A stretch of 16,419 nucleotides of DNA from Acidobacteriota bacterium (GTDB lineage: Bacteria; Acidobacteriota; Vicinamibacteria; Vicinamibacterales; CAVVIG01): the NCBI GenBank assembly GCA_003222455.1, contig QHWF01000092.1, forward strand, positions 3,685 through 20,103, read 5' to 3'. A program made the translations under genes and the position numbers. The stretch's first letter is position 1; each line of letters starts with the position of its first letter. Below the pieces are notes generated by a model, which was not told the origin of the DNA, did not search any database, and saw nothing but the letters and a program-made list of their open reading frames with translations. Positions 7,026 to 14,005 of the stretch are shown here, piece by piece.

Positions 7026-8003
7026 ATGGACGACAGACCGGATGAAGGCGGAGATCCTGCCCGTTTCGAAACCAGCGTGCTGGTGGTGCCACGCCCGCGT
7101 GGATTTTGCGCCGGTGTCGTCCGCGCCATCGACATCGTGAACCTGGCGCTGCAGCAGCTGGGCCCGCCCATCTATGTCCGCAAGGAGATTGTCCATAACC
7201 GGCACGTCGTCGCGGAGCTTGCCGAGCGAGGCGCGGTCTTCGTCGACGAGCTCGATCAGGTTCCGAAAGGATCGGTGGTGGTGTTCAGCGCGCACGGCGT
7301 GGCCCCGGCCGTGTGGTCCGACGCCGCAAGCCGGCAGTTGCACGTGATCGACGCCACCTGCCCGCTCGTCACCAAGGTGCACTTGGAAGCGGTCCGCTAC
7401 ACCCGCCGGCGTTACACCGTCGTCCTCATCGGCCATCGCGATCACGATGAAGTGCTGGGCACGATTGGCGAAGCGCCGGATGCGATCCAGGTCATCTCGT
7501 CGATCGATGAAGTCGATTCCCTTCGGGTACCGGATCCGGAGCGGGTCGCCTATCTCACTCAGACGACGTTGAGCGTGGACGATACCAGCGCGATCGTCGA
7601 TCGACTGAAGCAGCGATTCCCGGCACTGGCGGGTCCGTCCGAGCAGGACATCTGCTACGCCACCCAGAACCGTCAGAATGCCGTGAAGCTGATCGCCTCG
7701 CGTGTGGAAGTCATCCTCGTCGTCGGTGCTCAGAACAGCTCCAACTCCAATCGGCTGGTCGAAGTGGCCCGGCGTGCCGGCACTCGGGCGTATCTCGTTG
7801 AATCGGTCGGCGATATCCAGCCGACATGGATAGAAGGCTGCACCCGCATCGGCGTCACCGCGGGCGCGTCGACGCCAGACAGCCTGGTGGCCGACGTCAT
7901 CCGGGCGCTGCGGATACGAAGCCCGACGTTCGTGGAGGAGGTCACCGTCGTCGAGGAAGACGTGCGTTTCAGTCTTCCGCGGGAGCTCAGAGCCGGCAGT
8001 TGA
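7026..8003 (+). CDS. ispH: 4-hydroxy-3-methylbut-2-enyl diphosphate reductase (IspH/LytB)
   Basis: 325 aa from ATG 7026, close to the family's usual 310-320. The enzyme reduces HMBPP to IPP and DMAPP, the last step of the MEP pathway, using a [4Fe-4S] cluster. The three cluster cysteines are C28 (PRGFCAGVVRAI), C112 (DATCPLV) and C210 (DICYATQNRQ). Substrate-binding residues H60 (VHNRHVV), H90 (FSAHGV), H140/E142 (GHRDHDEVLGT), and the SSNSNRLVEVA and TAGASTP blocks near the C-terminus are all present. HDEV replaces the HPEV of enterobacterial IspH, a variation also known in other branches of the family. Placement next to shc suggests dedicated isoprenoid supply for hopanoids; the gene may be the organism's only copy or an extra one, which the window cannot show. 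Confidence 0.96.
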   Translation: MDDRPDEGGDPARFETSVLVVPRPRGFCAGVVRAIDIVNLALQQLGPPIYVRKEIVHNRHVVAELAERGAVFVDELDQVPKGSVVVFSAHGVAPAVWSDAASRQLHVIDATCPLVTKVHLEAVRYTRRRYTVVLIGHRDHDEVLGTIGEAPDAIQVISSIDEVDSLRVPDPERVAYLTQTTLSVDDTSAIVDRLKQRFPALAGPSEQDICYATQNRQNAVKLIASRVEVILVVGAQNSSNSNRLVEVARRAGTRAYLVESVGDIQPTWIEGCTRIGVTAGASTPDSLVADVIRALRIRSPTFVEEVTVVEEDVRFSLPRELRAGS

Positions 8004-8042
8004 GTGAGATGACCGCGGTTGGCGGATGATGAGCGCACATCT

Positions 8043-10019
8043 ATGAGTCGAGTCGACCACCTTAGAGCATCCATCGAGTCAGCCGGCGCAGAACCGGATC
8101 CGCAAGAACGCCTGTCGGACGCGATCGAGCAGGGCGTCTCGTGGTTGTTGGAACAGCAGGCCGAAGAGGGGTACTGGTGCGGAGAGCTCAAGGCTGATAC
8201 GACGCTCGAGTCCGACTACATTCTGTATCTGCACGTGCTCGGGCAAGTCGAGTCGGTGCCGAAGCTCGCCAACTACATCCGCATGCGGCAGCTGCCCGAC
8301 GGCGGCTGGAATGTCTATGAGGGAGGTCCATCCGAGCTCAACCCGACCGTCAAAGCGTATCTCGGCTTGAAGCTCGCGGGCGACTCTCCCGATGCGCTGC
8401 ATCTTTTGAAGGCGAGGCAGTGCATCCACGAGCGGGGCGGCCTCGAACGGACGAATTCATTCACGCGTTTCTACCTGGCCCTCGTCGGCGCGGTGGGATG
8501 GGATCTTGTGCCCGCTGTACCGCCCGAGCTGATGATTCTCCCGTCGTGGTTCGGCCTGAATATCTATCGGATGTCGTCGTGGACGCGCGCCATCGTCGTG
8601 CCGCTGACGATTCTCTATGCGCTCCGGCCACCTCGGATGGTTGTGCGGCGCGCGAGAGTGGACGAGCTCTTTCGCGATTCGCACGCGCGGGCCGTGGTGT
8701 TCCCGTGGGACCCGTCAGTCGTCAGCTGGCACAATGTGTTCCTGGTCCTGGATCGCCTGATGAAGATGTACGAGCGCTGGCCCTGGAAGCCGTTTCGTCG
8801 CCGGGCACTCGAGGCGGCCCGCCGATGGATGGTCGAGCACCTTGATCGGAGCGACGGCCTCGCCGCCATTTATCCGGCGATGATGAATGCGGTGTATGCG
8901 CTGCTGGCCCTGGGACACTCACCTGCAGATCCGGCCGCCGCGCGTGCGATCGACGCGTTGGCGCGTCTTGCGATTGAAGACCACAACACGATCCGACTGC
9001 AGCCGTGCGTGTCGCCCGTCTGGGACACCGCGATCGCGATGGTGGCCCTGCGGCAGGCCGGCCTGCCGCCCGATGCGCCCGCCCTCGTGAAGGCGGCCGA
9101 CTGGCTGCTCGACCGGCAAGTCCTCGCCCCGGGCGACTGGCACGTGAACAGTCCTGGCGTCGAGCCGGGCGGGTGGGCATTCGAGTTCAGAAACGACTTC
9201 TATCCTGATCTCGACGACACCGCGTTTGTGCTCATCGCGCTCCGCGGCGTGGCGCATCCCGACCGCGCACGGATGGACGAGGCGACCAGACGCGGGCTGG
9301 CATGGCTGATCAGCATGCAGAACCGCGACGGCGGCTGGGGCGCCTTCGACCGCGACAACGATCTGGCAATCCTGACGCAGGTACCCTTCGCCGATCACAA
9401 TGCGATGATCGATCCCTCGACTGCCGACGTGACCGCGCGCGTCCTCGAGTGCCTGGCCCATTTTGGACGACCGGCGAACGATCCGGTAGTGGCCCGGGGG
9501 TTGGCCTACCTCCGCGGCGAACAGACGCGACAGGGCTCGTGGTACGGACGATGGGGTGTGAATTACATCTACGGAACCAGTGGCGTTTTGCGCGCCGCCG
9601 ACGCTCTGAAGATTGCCGGGGCGGAATACTTTCAGCGTGCAGCGGCATGGCTGCGCCGGGTGCAAAATCCGGACGGCGGCTTTGGCGAGACGTGCGCGAC
9701 CTACGTTGATCCAGAACGGATGGGCAAGGGACCGAGTACGCCGTCGCAAACGGCGTGGGCGCTGATTGGCCTGCTCGGGTCCGGATCCCCGATCGATGCC
9801 ACAGTCGAGCGCGCTGTGCAGTATCTCCTCGAGGGGCAGAATCCGACGGGATCGTGGCATGAGCAGGCGACGACGGGGACCGGCTTTCCGCGGGTGTTTT
9901 ATTTGACGTATCACCTCTATCGCCACTCGTTTCCGCTGTACGCATTGGCGTGCTATCGCGAGCTGATGTGCCGGGGCGACGGAGCAGGCGTGCGGCAGGC
10001 TGTCATGTCGCCGTTCTAG
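8043..10019 (+). CDS. shc: Squalene-hopene cyclase (HpnF)
   Basis: 658 aa from ATG 8043; an in-frame TTG at 8019 would add 8 residues and is the alternative. The enzyme is monotopic on the inner membrane and cyclises squalene to hop-22(29)-ene and hopanol. The catalytic acid motif DxDDTA is present as DLDDTA at residues 389-394 (FYPDLDDTAFVLIAL). Several QW-type repeats that brace the alpha/alpha barrels can be seen: LPDGGWNVY near 84-92, QNRDGGWGAF near 426-435, QNPDGGFGE near 540, and GQNPTGSW near 600. Other family blocks are RMSSWTRAIVVPL (176-188) and NVFLVLDRLMKMYERWP (231-247). The length and order fit bacterial Shc. Start-site Shine-Dalgarno is weak. It lies between ispH (39 nt upstream) and hpnH (16 nt downstream), probably one operon. 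Confidence 0.98.
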   Translation: MSRVDHLRASIESAGAEPDPQERLSDAIEQGVSWLLEQQAEEGYWCGELKADTTLESDYILYLHVLGQVESVPKLANYIRMRQLPDGGWNVYEGGPSELNPTVKAYLGLKLAGDSPDALHLLKARQCIHERGGLERTNSFTRFYLALVGAVGWDLVPAVPPELMILPSWFGLNIYRMSSWTRAIVVPLTILYALRPPRMVVRRARVDELFRDSHARAVVFPWDPSVVSWHNVFLVLDRLMKMYERWPWKPFRRRALEAARRWMVEHLDRSDGLAAIYPAMMNAVYALLALGHSPADPAAARAIDALARLAIEDHNTIRLQPCVSPVWDTAIAMVALRQAGLPPDAPALVKAADWLLDRQVLAPGDWHVNSPGVEPGGWAFEFRNDFYPDLDDTAFVLIALRGVAHPDRARMDEATRRGLAWLISMQNRDGGWGAFDRDNDLAILTQVPFADHNAMIDPSTADVTARVLECLAHFGRPANDPVVARGLAYLRGEQTRQGSWYGRWGVNYIYGTSGVLRAADALKIAGAEYFQRAAAWLRRVQNPDGGFGETCATYVDPERMGKGPSTPSQTAWALIGLLGSGSPIDATVERAVQYLLEGQNPTGSWHEQATTGTGFPRVFYLTYHLYRHSFPLYALACYRELMCRGDGAGVRQAVMSPF

Positions 10020-10025
10020 TTTGAA

Positions 10026-10030
10026 GGGAG
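10026..10030 (+). promoter_or_regulatory. Ribosome binding site of hpnH
   Basis: GGGAG ends 5 nt before GTG 10036. The TTG at 10021, which opens the longer in-frame reading, lies upstream of this site, so GTG 10036 is preferred. Confidence 0.6.
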
Positions 10031-10035
10031 TCTTC

Positions 10036-11088
10036 GTGAGATTTCCGCTGAGTCTGACCTTGGACCTGACCGGATACATTGCCGGCAAACGGCTGCGCGG
10101 CATCAACCGTTTCCCCCTGGTGATGATGCTCGAGCCGCTGCACGCCTGCAACCTGACGTGTACCGGCTGCGGGCGCATTCGCGAGTACCGGTCGACGATC
10201 ACGCAGAAACTCACGGTCAAACAGTGCGTGGCCGCTGCCGACGAATGCGGCGCGCCGATTGTGTCGATCTGCGGCGGTGAGCCGACCATTTATCCGGAGC
10301 TCGACGTCCTGGTTCGCGAACTGCTTGCGAGGAGGCGGCACATCTACCTGTGTACGCACGGAATGTTCATCTGCCGGCGATTGCACGAATTCGAGCCCTC
10401 GTCGCGCTTTTTCTTCAACGTGCACCTGGACGGCCTGGAAGCGACCCACGACAGGTGCGTCGAGCGCCCCGGGGTATTTCGCGAGGCCATCAAGGGAATC
10501 AAAGCGGCCAAGGGTGCCGGCTTCCTGGTCTGCTCGAATACGACGATCTTCAAACAAACCGATTTGCACGAGATTGCCGATCTGTTTGGATACCTGCAGA
10601 GTCTCGACGTAGACGGCTTCATGATTTCGCCTGGGTACTCGTACGCGGCCGTGCAGGACAAGGAACTCTTCATGACTCGCGCCGAAATTCAGGCGAAGTT
10701 CCGCGAGGCGAGTCGTCTGCTGGAGCGGTTCAACCTGATGACGTCGCCGATCTACATGGAGTTCCTTCGGGGCGAGCGGGAGGAGATGCGGTGCACGGCG
10801 TGGGGGAATCCGACCTACAACACGCGCGGCTGGAAGGGGCCATGCTATCTCATCACCGACGAGCATCATGCCACGTTCAAAGACTTCCTCGAGAAGACAC
10901 CCTGGGAGCAGTACGGACGGGGACGCGATCCGCGCTGTGAAGATTGCATGGTGCACGTCGGGTATGAGCCGTCGGCAGTCCTTGGCGCGAACCGCCGGCT
11001 CGGCGACAGTTGGAAGTTGCTCAAGTGGCAGTTGGTCAGCCGGCACGGCGCAGTCGAGCCGCTGGCGGCGCCGGCCGAGTCTCTCTAG
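10036..11088 (+). CDS. hpnH: Adenosylhopane synthase, radical SAM protein HpnH
   Basis: 350 aa from GTG 10036 (MRFPLSLTLDLTGYIAGKRL), supported by the GGGAG site. HpnH couples the 5'-deoxyadenosyl radical from SAM to hopene, making adenosylhopane, the first step of side-chain extension to C35 hopanoids. The cluster motif CxxxCxxC is C38/C42/C45 in EPLHACNLTCTGCGRIREY. The SAM-binding GGEPTIYPEL block follows, then NVHLDGLEATHDRCV and the C-terminal HpnH-specific region (MTSPIYMEFLRGEREEMRCTA and the cysteine-bearing GPCYLITDEHH, CEDCMVHVGYEPSAV). These fit HpnH closely in sequence and length. It is 16 nt after shc and is followed by a hairpin with a T-run, so it is likely the last gene of that operon. 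Confidence 0.96.
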   Translation: MRFPLSLTLDLTGYIAGKRLRGINRFPLVMMLEPLHACNLTCTGCGRIREYRSTITQKLTVKQCVAAADECGAPIVSICGGEPTIYPELDVLVRELLARRRHIYLCTHGMFICRRLHEFEPSSRFFFNVHLDGLEATHDRCVERPGVFREAIKGIKAAKGAGFLVCSNTTIFKQTDLHEIADLFGYLQSLDVDGFMISPGYSYAAVQDKELFMTRAEIQAKFREASRLLERFNLMTSPIYMEFLRGEREEMRCTAWGNPTYNTRGWKGPCYLITDEHHATFKDFLEKTPWEQYGRGRDPRCEDCMVHVGYEPSAVLGANRRLGDSWKLLKWQLVSRHGAVEPLAAPAESL

Positions 11089-11110
11089 AGGAGCGTGTCC
11101 GAATTCATGA

Positions 11111-11165
11111 CAACCACCAGGCAGGACGCGCATCTCGGCATCCCTGGTGGTTGCTACATTTTTTT
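11111..11165 (+). terminator. Putative Rho-independent terminator after hpnH
   Basis: CAACCACCAGG (11111-11121) pairs perfectly with CCTGGTGGTTG (11143-11153), giving an 11-bp stem with a 21-nt loop. Five bases later comes a run of seven Ts (11159-11165). The long loop and the spacer before the T-run are not ideal, so termination may be partial. The stem could also be the border of the dispersed repeat that follows. Confidence 0.45.
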
Positions 11166-11305
11166 CTCCCAAGACACACAGTTCCTTTTGTTTCTTTCAG
11201 TGCATTCTTCGTGCGTTCTTCCGCCTTCGCCAAGGCTTCGGCGGACCGCCGTAGCTTTAGCGGAGGCTGGTCGTGTCCTCGTGGCTTCGTGGTTGCATTT
11301 CGGTG
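11160..11305 (+). repeat. Dispersed intergenic repeat with small hairpins
   Basis: T- and C-rich non-coding stretch between hpnH and hpnA. It holds TCCGCC (11220-11225) paired with GGCGGA (11240-11245) around CTTCGCCAAGGCTT-like sequence, then CCGC (11246-11249) with GCGG (11260-11263). Read in frame it spells SAFAKASADRRSFSGG, a string I recognise as a recurrent spurious translation of intergenic repeats in many environmental genomes. The phrases TTCTTCGTGCG and CCTCGTGGCTTCGTGGTTG have the same flavour. It has different base composition from the neighbouring genes. Only one copy is in the window, so repeat status rests on recognition. Confidence 0.5.
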
Positions 11306-11333
11306 GTCGCATTTCGCGGGCCAGGCCGCTGCG

Positions 11334-12335
11334 ATGATCACGCTGGTCACGGGCGCGACCGGCTTCATCGGAAGTCACCTCGCTCGTCTCCTCGTCCAAC
11401 GTGGTTGTCGCGTCCGAGCGCTTGTGCGCCCCGCCAGTCAGCTGGACGCCCTCGCGGGTCTTTCCGTTGACGTCGTTCGCGGTGATCTTCGCGACCCGGC
11501 GTCGCTCGCCAACGCGGTCCGCGGTGTGTGGCGCGTCTTTCACGCCGCCGCCGATTATCGCCTGTGGACACGCGATCCTCGTGCCCTCTACGACACCAAC
11601 GTCGAGGGGACCCGGCATCTGCTGGACGTCTGTCGCCGCATCGACCTCGATCGGTTCGTCTATACGAGCAGCGTCGCGACGCTCGCAGTCCCGCGCCGGG
11701 ACGCGCTTTCCGACGAGAACACGACCGCCCCGATCGACGAGATTGTCGGTCACTACAAGCGATCCAAGCTGCTTGCAGAGCGAGCCGTGCTCGTGGCGGC
11801 ATCCGACGGCCTGCCGGCGATTGTCGTGAATCCGACGACGCCGGTCGGGCCGGGCGATTGGAAGCCCACCCCAACGGGACGAATCATCGTTGACTTCCTG
11901 CGCGGGCGCATGGTCGCGTACGTCGACACCGGTCTGAATCTCATACCCGTGGAAGACGTAGCGGCCGGCCACGTGCTCGCGGCGGAGCGGGGCCGCGTCG
12001 GCGAGCGGTACATTCTCGGCGGGCGCAACATGTCCTTGAAGGAGATCTTCGACATGCTCGCGGTTGTTTCGGGCCGACCGGCTCCGCAGCGGCGCATGCC
12101 GCTCGGATTGGCCCTGGCGACTGGATACGTGAGCGAACTGTTCGCGCGGATCTTGCATCGCGACCCGCGGGTGCCGCTCGAAGGCGTTCGGATGGCGCGC
12201 CACAAGATGTTCGTGGACGTGTCCAAGGCGCGGCGGGAGCTGGGTTTCGAATCGGGCAGTATCGAGGAAGCACTCGGACGCGCGGTCAGCTGGTACCTGG
12301 AGCGCGGGTACGCGCCGCCTGGCCCGCCACAGTAG
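11334..12335 (+). CDS. hpnA: Hopanoid-associated NAD-dependent sugar epimerase/dehydratase HpnA
   Basis: 333 aa from ATG 11334; an in-frame reading back to 11010 overlaps hpnH and the repeat and was rejected. It belongs to the extended short-chain dehydrogenase/reductase family. The NAD(P)-binding TGATGFIG carries G7, G10 and G13. D51 is in VVRGDLRD, the serine block YTSSVA is at 110-115, and the catalytic YxxxK pair Y141/K145 lies in GHYKRSKLLAE. Typical HpnA blocks are NPTTPVGPGDWKPTPTGR and NLIPVEDVAAGHVLA, and GERYILGG near the middle of the C-terminal half. HpnA is conserved in hopanoid clusters and is thought to act on a sugar or sugar-derived side chain, but its reaction is not firmly established. 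Its start lacks a clear Shine-Dalgarno. It is separated from hpnH by 245 nt but only 12 nt from hpnG. Confidence 0.94.
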   Translation: MITLVTGATGFIGSHLARLLVQRGCRVRALVRPASQLDALAGLSVDVVRGDLRDPASLANAVRGVWRVFHAAADYRLWTRDPRALYDTNVEGTRHLLDVCRRIDLDRFVYTSSVATLAVPRRDALSDENTTAPIDEIVGHYKRSKLLAERAVLVAASDGLPAIVVNPTTPVGPGDWKPTPTGRIIVDFLRGRMVAYVDTGLNLIPVEDVAAGHVLAAERGRVGERYILGGRNMSLKEIFDMLAVVSGRPAPQRRMPLGLALATGYVSELFARILHRDPRVPLEGVRMARHKMFVDVSKARRELGFESGSIEEALGRAVSWYLERGYAPPGPPQ

Positions 12336-12347
12336 CGAACTAGTGAA

Positions 12348-13115
12348 GTGAAGATTGCGGTCGTCTTTGCCCTGCCAGCCGAATTCTCACCGTGGCGCGC
12401 CAGGCATGCGTTCCGACGCACGAATGCGTCCGGGCGGCAATTCTATGATGGACGGATCGGTCCGACGTCGCTCCGAGTGGCTTTCAGTGGTGTCGGCGCA
12501 CCGGAGATGCGTGCGCTCGCCGACACGGCGTTTGACGCTCCGGCCGGTCTGGTGATCTCGGCCGGAATCGGTGGCGGCCTGAAGCCGCAGTACCGCCGAA
12601 GCGACATCCTCGTGGCATCCCGCCTGAGAACGACGGCGGTCGACCGCACGCTTGTGCTTGACGATCGACTGGTATCGCTGGCATCCCGTTGCGGGGCGAC
12701 GATCGTCGATTCGTTTGTGACCGTCGATCGAATGATCCTGCGGGCTCAGGAGAAAGAGTTGCTTGGCCGTGACGCTGACGCCGCCGACATGGAGAGTTTT
12801 GCTGTGATCAGCGAAGCCGGGACGCGCGGCATCGCGGGCGTCGCGATTCGAGTCGTCGGCGATACGGCCGATGAGGATCTGCCGCTCGACTTTACTCGCG
12901 CGCTCCGCTCGGACCACATGATCAGTGTCTCGCGCGTTCTCGCGGAAGTCGCCCTGCAGCCGGGCCGGTGGCCGCTCCTTTTGCGGTCCGGCGTGTCCTA
13001 TCGCCGCGCTCTCCGAGAACTGGCGCTATTCCTCGACCGGTTTATCCGCGCACTCGAGCAGGCTGGAGCGCGTCCGAGTAATGACAACCCTGGCACCGAT
13101 AGGGACACAGATTAA
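12348..13115 (+). CDS. hpnG: Adenosylhopane nucleosidase/phosphorylase HpnG
   Basis: 255 aa from GTG 12348 (MKIAVVFALPAEFSPW). It belongs to the purine nucleoside phosphorylase/MTA nucleosidase fold: the N-terminal VVFALPAE strand, the phosphate/ribose loop ISAGIGGGL (70-78), the ribose-binding DMES at 147-150 (AADMESFAV) and the late RVVGDTADEDLP block, all in the places expected. HpnG releases adenine from adenosylhopane, leaving the ribosyl (phosphoribo) hopane that is turned into bacteriohopanetetrol or aminotriol. The C-terminal ~15 residues (PSNDNPGTDRDTD) are low in structure. It follows hpnA by 12 nt and its stop is only a few bases before repeat element B; transcription then meets convergent minus-strand genes. 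Confidence 0.92.
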   Translation: MKIAVVFALPAEFSPWRARHAFRRTNASGRQFYDGRIGPTSLRVAFSGVGAPEMRALADTAFDAPAGLVISAGIGGGLKPQYRRSDILVASRLRTTAVDRTLVLDDRLVSLASRCGATIVDSFVTVDRMILRAQEKELLGRDADAADMESFAVISEAGTRGIAGVAIRVVGDTADEDLPLDFTRALRSDHMISVSRVLAEVALQPGRWPLLLRSGVSYRRALRELALFLDRFIRALEQAGARPSNDNPGTDRDTD

Positions 13116-13250
13116 CATTAACGAAGCTCCGCCTCAGAAGGGACAAGTGCCTAGATCCGCGGCCGCAGCGACCGCGGCTAAGCCGTGGTTGCACGGCGAA
13201 TTCGACACCTTCCTACACCTTCAGGCCGTGCAAGCACGGCTAGAGCAGGG
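13116..13250 (+). repeat. Mosaic palindromic repeat, element B
   Basis: Second copy of the element at 1480-1640, same orientation, starting four bases after the hpnG stop. It keeps the left half of module 1 (TAACGAAGCTCCGC, 13119-13132) but not its right half. It has a diverged module 2 (CCGCGG 13157-13162 and 13172-13177). Module 3 is a long hairpin: AGCCGTG 13181-13187 with CACGGCT 13235-13241, a G-G mismatch, then TTGCACGGC 13189-13197 with GCCGTGCAA 13225-13233 and a 27-nt loop. The 11-bp hairpin found inside element A is missing here, so module 3 is nearly one continuous 16-bp stem. It sits between convergent genes (hpnG and the deacetylase), where it might help terminate transcription. 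The rest of the gap up to 13288 shows nothing further except a short AGGCC/GGCCT inverted repeat near 13263-13278. Confidence 0.83.
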
Positions 13251-13288
13251 AGAATCCGCGGTAGGCCACGGGCGGCCTGCGACGGTCT

Positions 13289-14005
13289 TCATGTGCGGTC
13301 GGCGCAGCTCCCGGCTTCTTCCAACGAAACACAGCGCAGGCCTGCGTCGCGCCATCTGGGCAGAAAATACTCCAGCGCCTGCACGGTCTCTCTGCGGTCC
13401 GCCCCAAGCGCCGCGTCATCGCCGTCGTGGAGGACGACGATGTCGCCTCCGCGCACGCGCTTCAAGCGCTCGAGTAATTTCTGCTTGCCATGCGGCGACC
13501 AATCCCGACCCATTACGCTCCACATGACGACTCGACTCAGCCCGCTCTGCTCGACAGCGGAGTTGAATTGCGGGCCGCGGAAGCCATATGGCGGCCGAGT
13601 CAACATCGGACGCCGTGCACCGGCGCCCTCAATCGACTGCTGACAGCGGACCAGTTCGTCGACAATGCGCCGCGTCGAGAGCCAGAGCATGTTGGGATGC
13701 GTATCGGTGTGGTTGCCAATCGCATGGCCGCGTGCTGCAATCTCGCCGACGATCGCCGGGGAGGCACGGGCCCATCGTCCGATCAGGAAAAAGGTGGCGC
13801 GCACCTCGTGACGATCGAGAGCGTCGAGGAGTGACGGCGTGATGGCCGGGTTCGGTCCATCATCGAAGGTCAGAGCGACGCCGGAGCGCGAGGGAATCCT
13901 GGTGACGGTTCGACCGAACAGCTGCGAGGCTGGATGGCATGCGGCCCACGCAGATGCGCCGCCGGCGAGGGTGACGCCGCTGAGGACCGAAGGCCAGATA
14001 CTCAT
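13289..14005 (-). CDS. NodB-type polysaccharide deacetylase (carbohydrate esterase 4)
   Basis: 238 aa from ATG 14005, overlapping the stop of the upstream minus-strand gene by ATGA. A longer in-frame reading to 14308 would run inside that gene and was rejected. The N-terminal hydrophobic region (VLSGVTLAGGASAWAAC) is a likely membrane anchor, followed by HPASQLFGRTVTR, an entry block often seen in this family. The CE4 motifs are complete: TFDDGP with D48/D49, the metal pair H99/H103 in NHTDTH, RPPYG at 137-141, and VVLHDG with H193. These enzymes remove acetyl groups from N-acetylhexosamines in a metal-dependent reaction. Two hundred bases away lies a hopanoid cluster that has hpnI and hpnJ but no YdjC-type hpnK in view, so BHT-N-acetylglucosamine is a possible substrate; peptidoglycan or a capsule sugar is equally possible. 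Confidence 0.88.
   Translation of the reverse strand: MSIWPSVLSGVTLAGGASAWAACHPASQLFGRTVTRIPSRSGVALTFDDGPNPAITPSLLDALDRHEVRATFFLIGRWARASPAIVGEIAARGHAIGNHTDTHPNMLWLSTRRIVDELVRCQQSIEGAGARRPMLTRPPYGFRGPQFNSAVEQSGLSRVVMWSVMGRDWSPHGKQKLLERLKRVRGGDIVVLHDGDDAALGADRRETVQALEYFLPRWRDAGLRCVSLEEAGSCADRT

Noticed and set aside
8919..10289. A 456-codon minus-strand open frame opposite shc
   Set aside because: It is antisense to the clear squalene-hopene cyclase with no domain signal; long antisense frames are expected in GC-rich genes.
11010..11333. Upstream extension of hpnA through the repeat
   Set aside because: It overlaps hpnH and encodes the AFAKASADRRS repeat translation; the Rossmann fold begins exactly at ATG 11334.
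13181..13241. Element B as part of a CRISPR array
   Set aside because: It is a single imperfect palindrome, not a series of regularly spaced direct repeats.
1480..13250. The two repeats as ends of a transposon carrying the hopanoid genes
   Set aside because: No transposase or integrase is in the interval, the elements are in direct orientation with different internal parts, and no target duplication is seen; kept only as an open question about the repeats.
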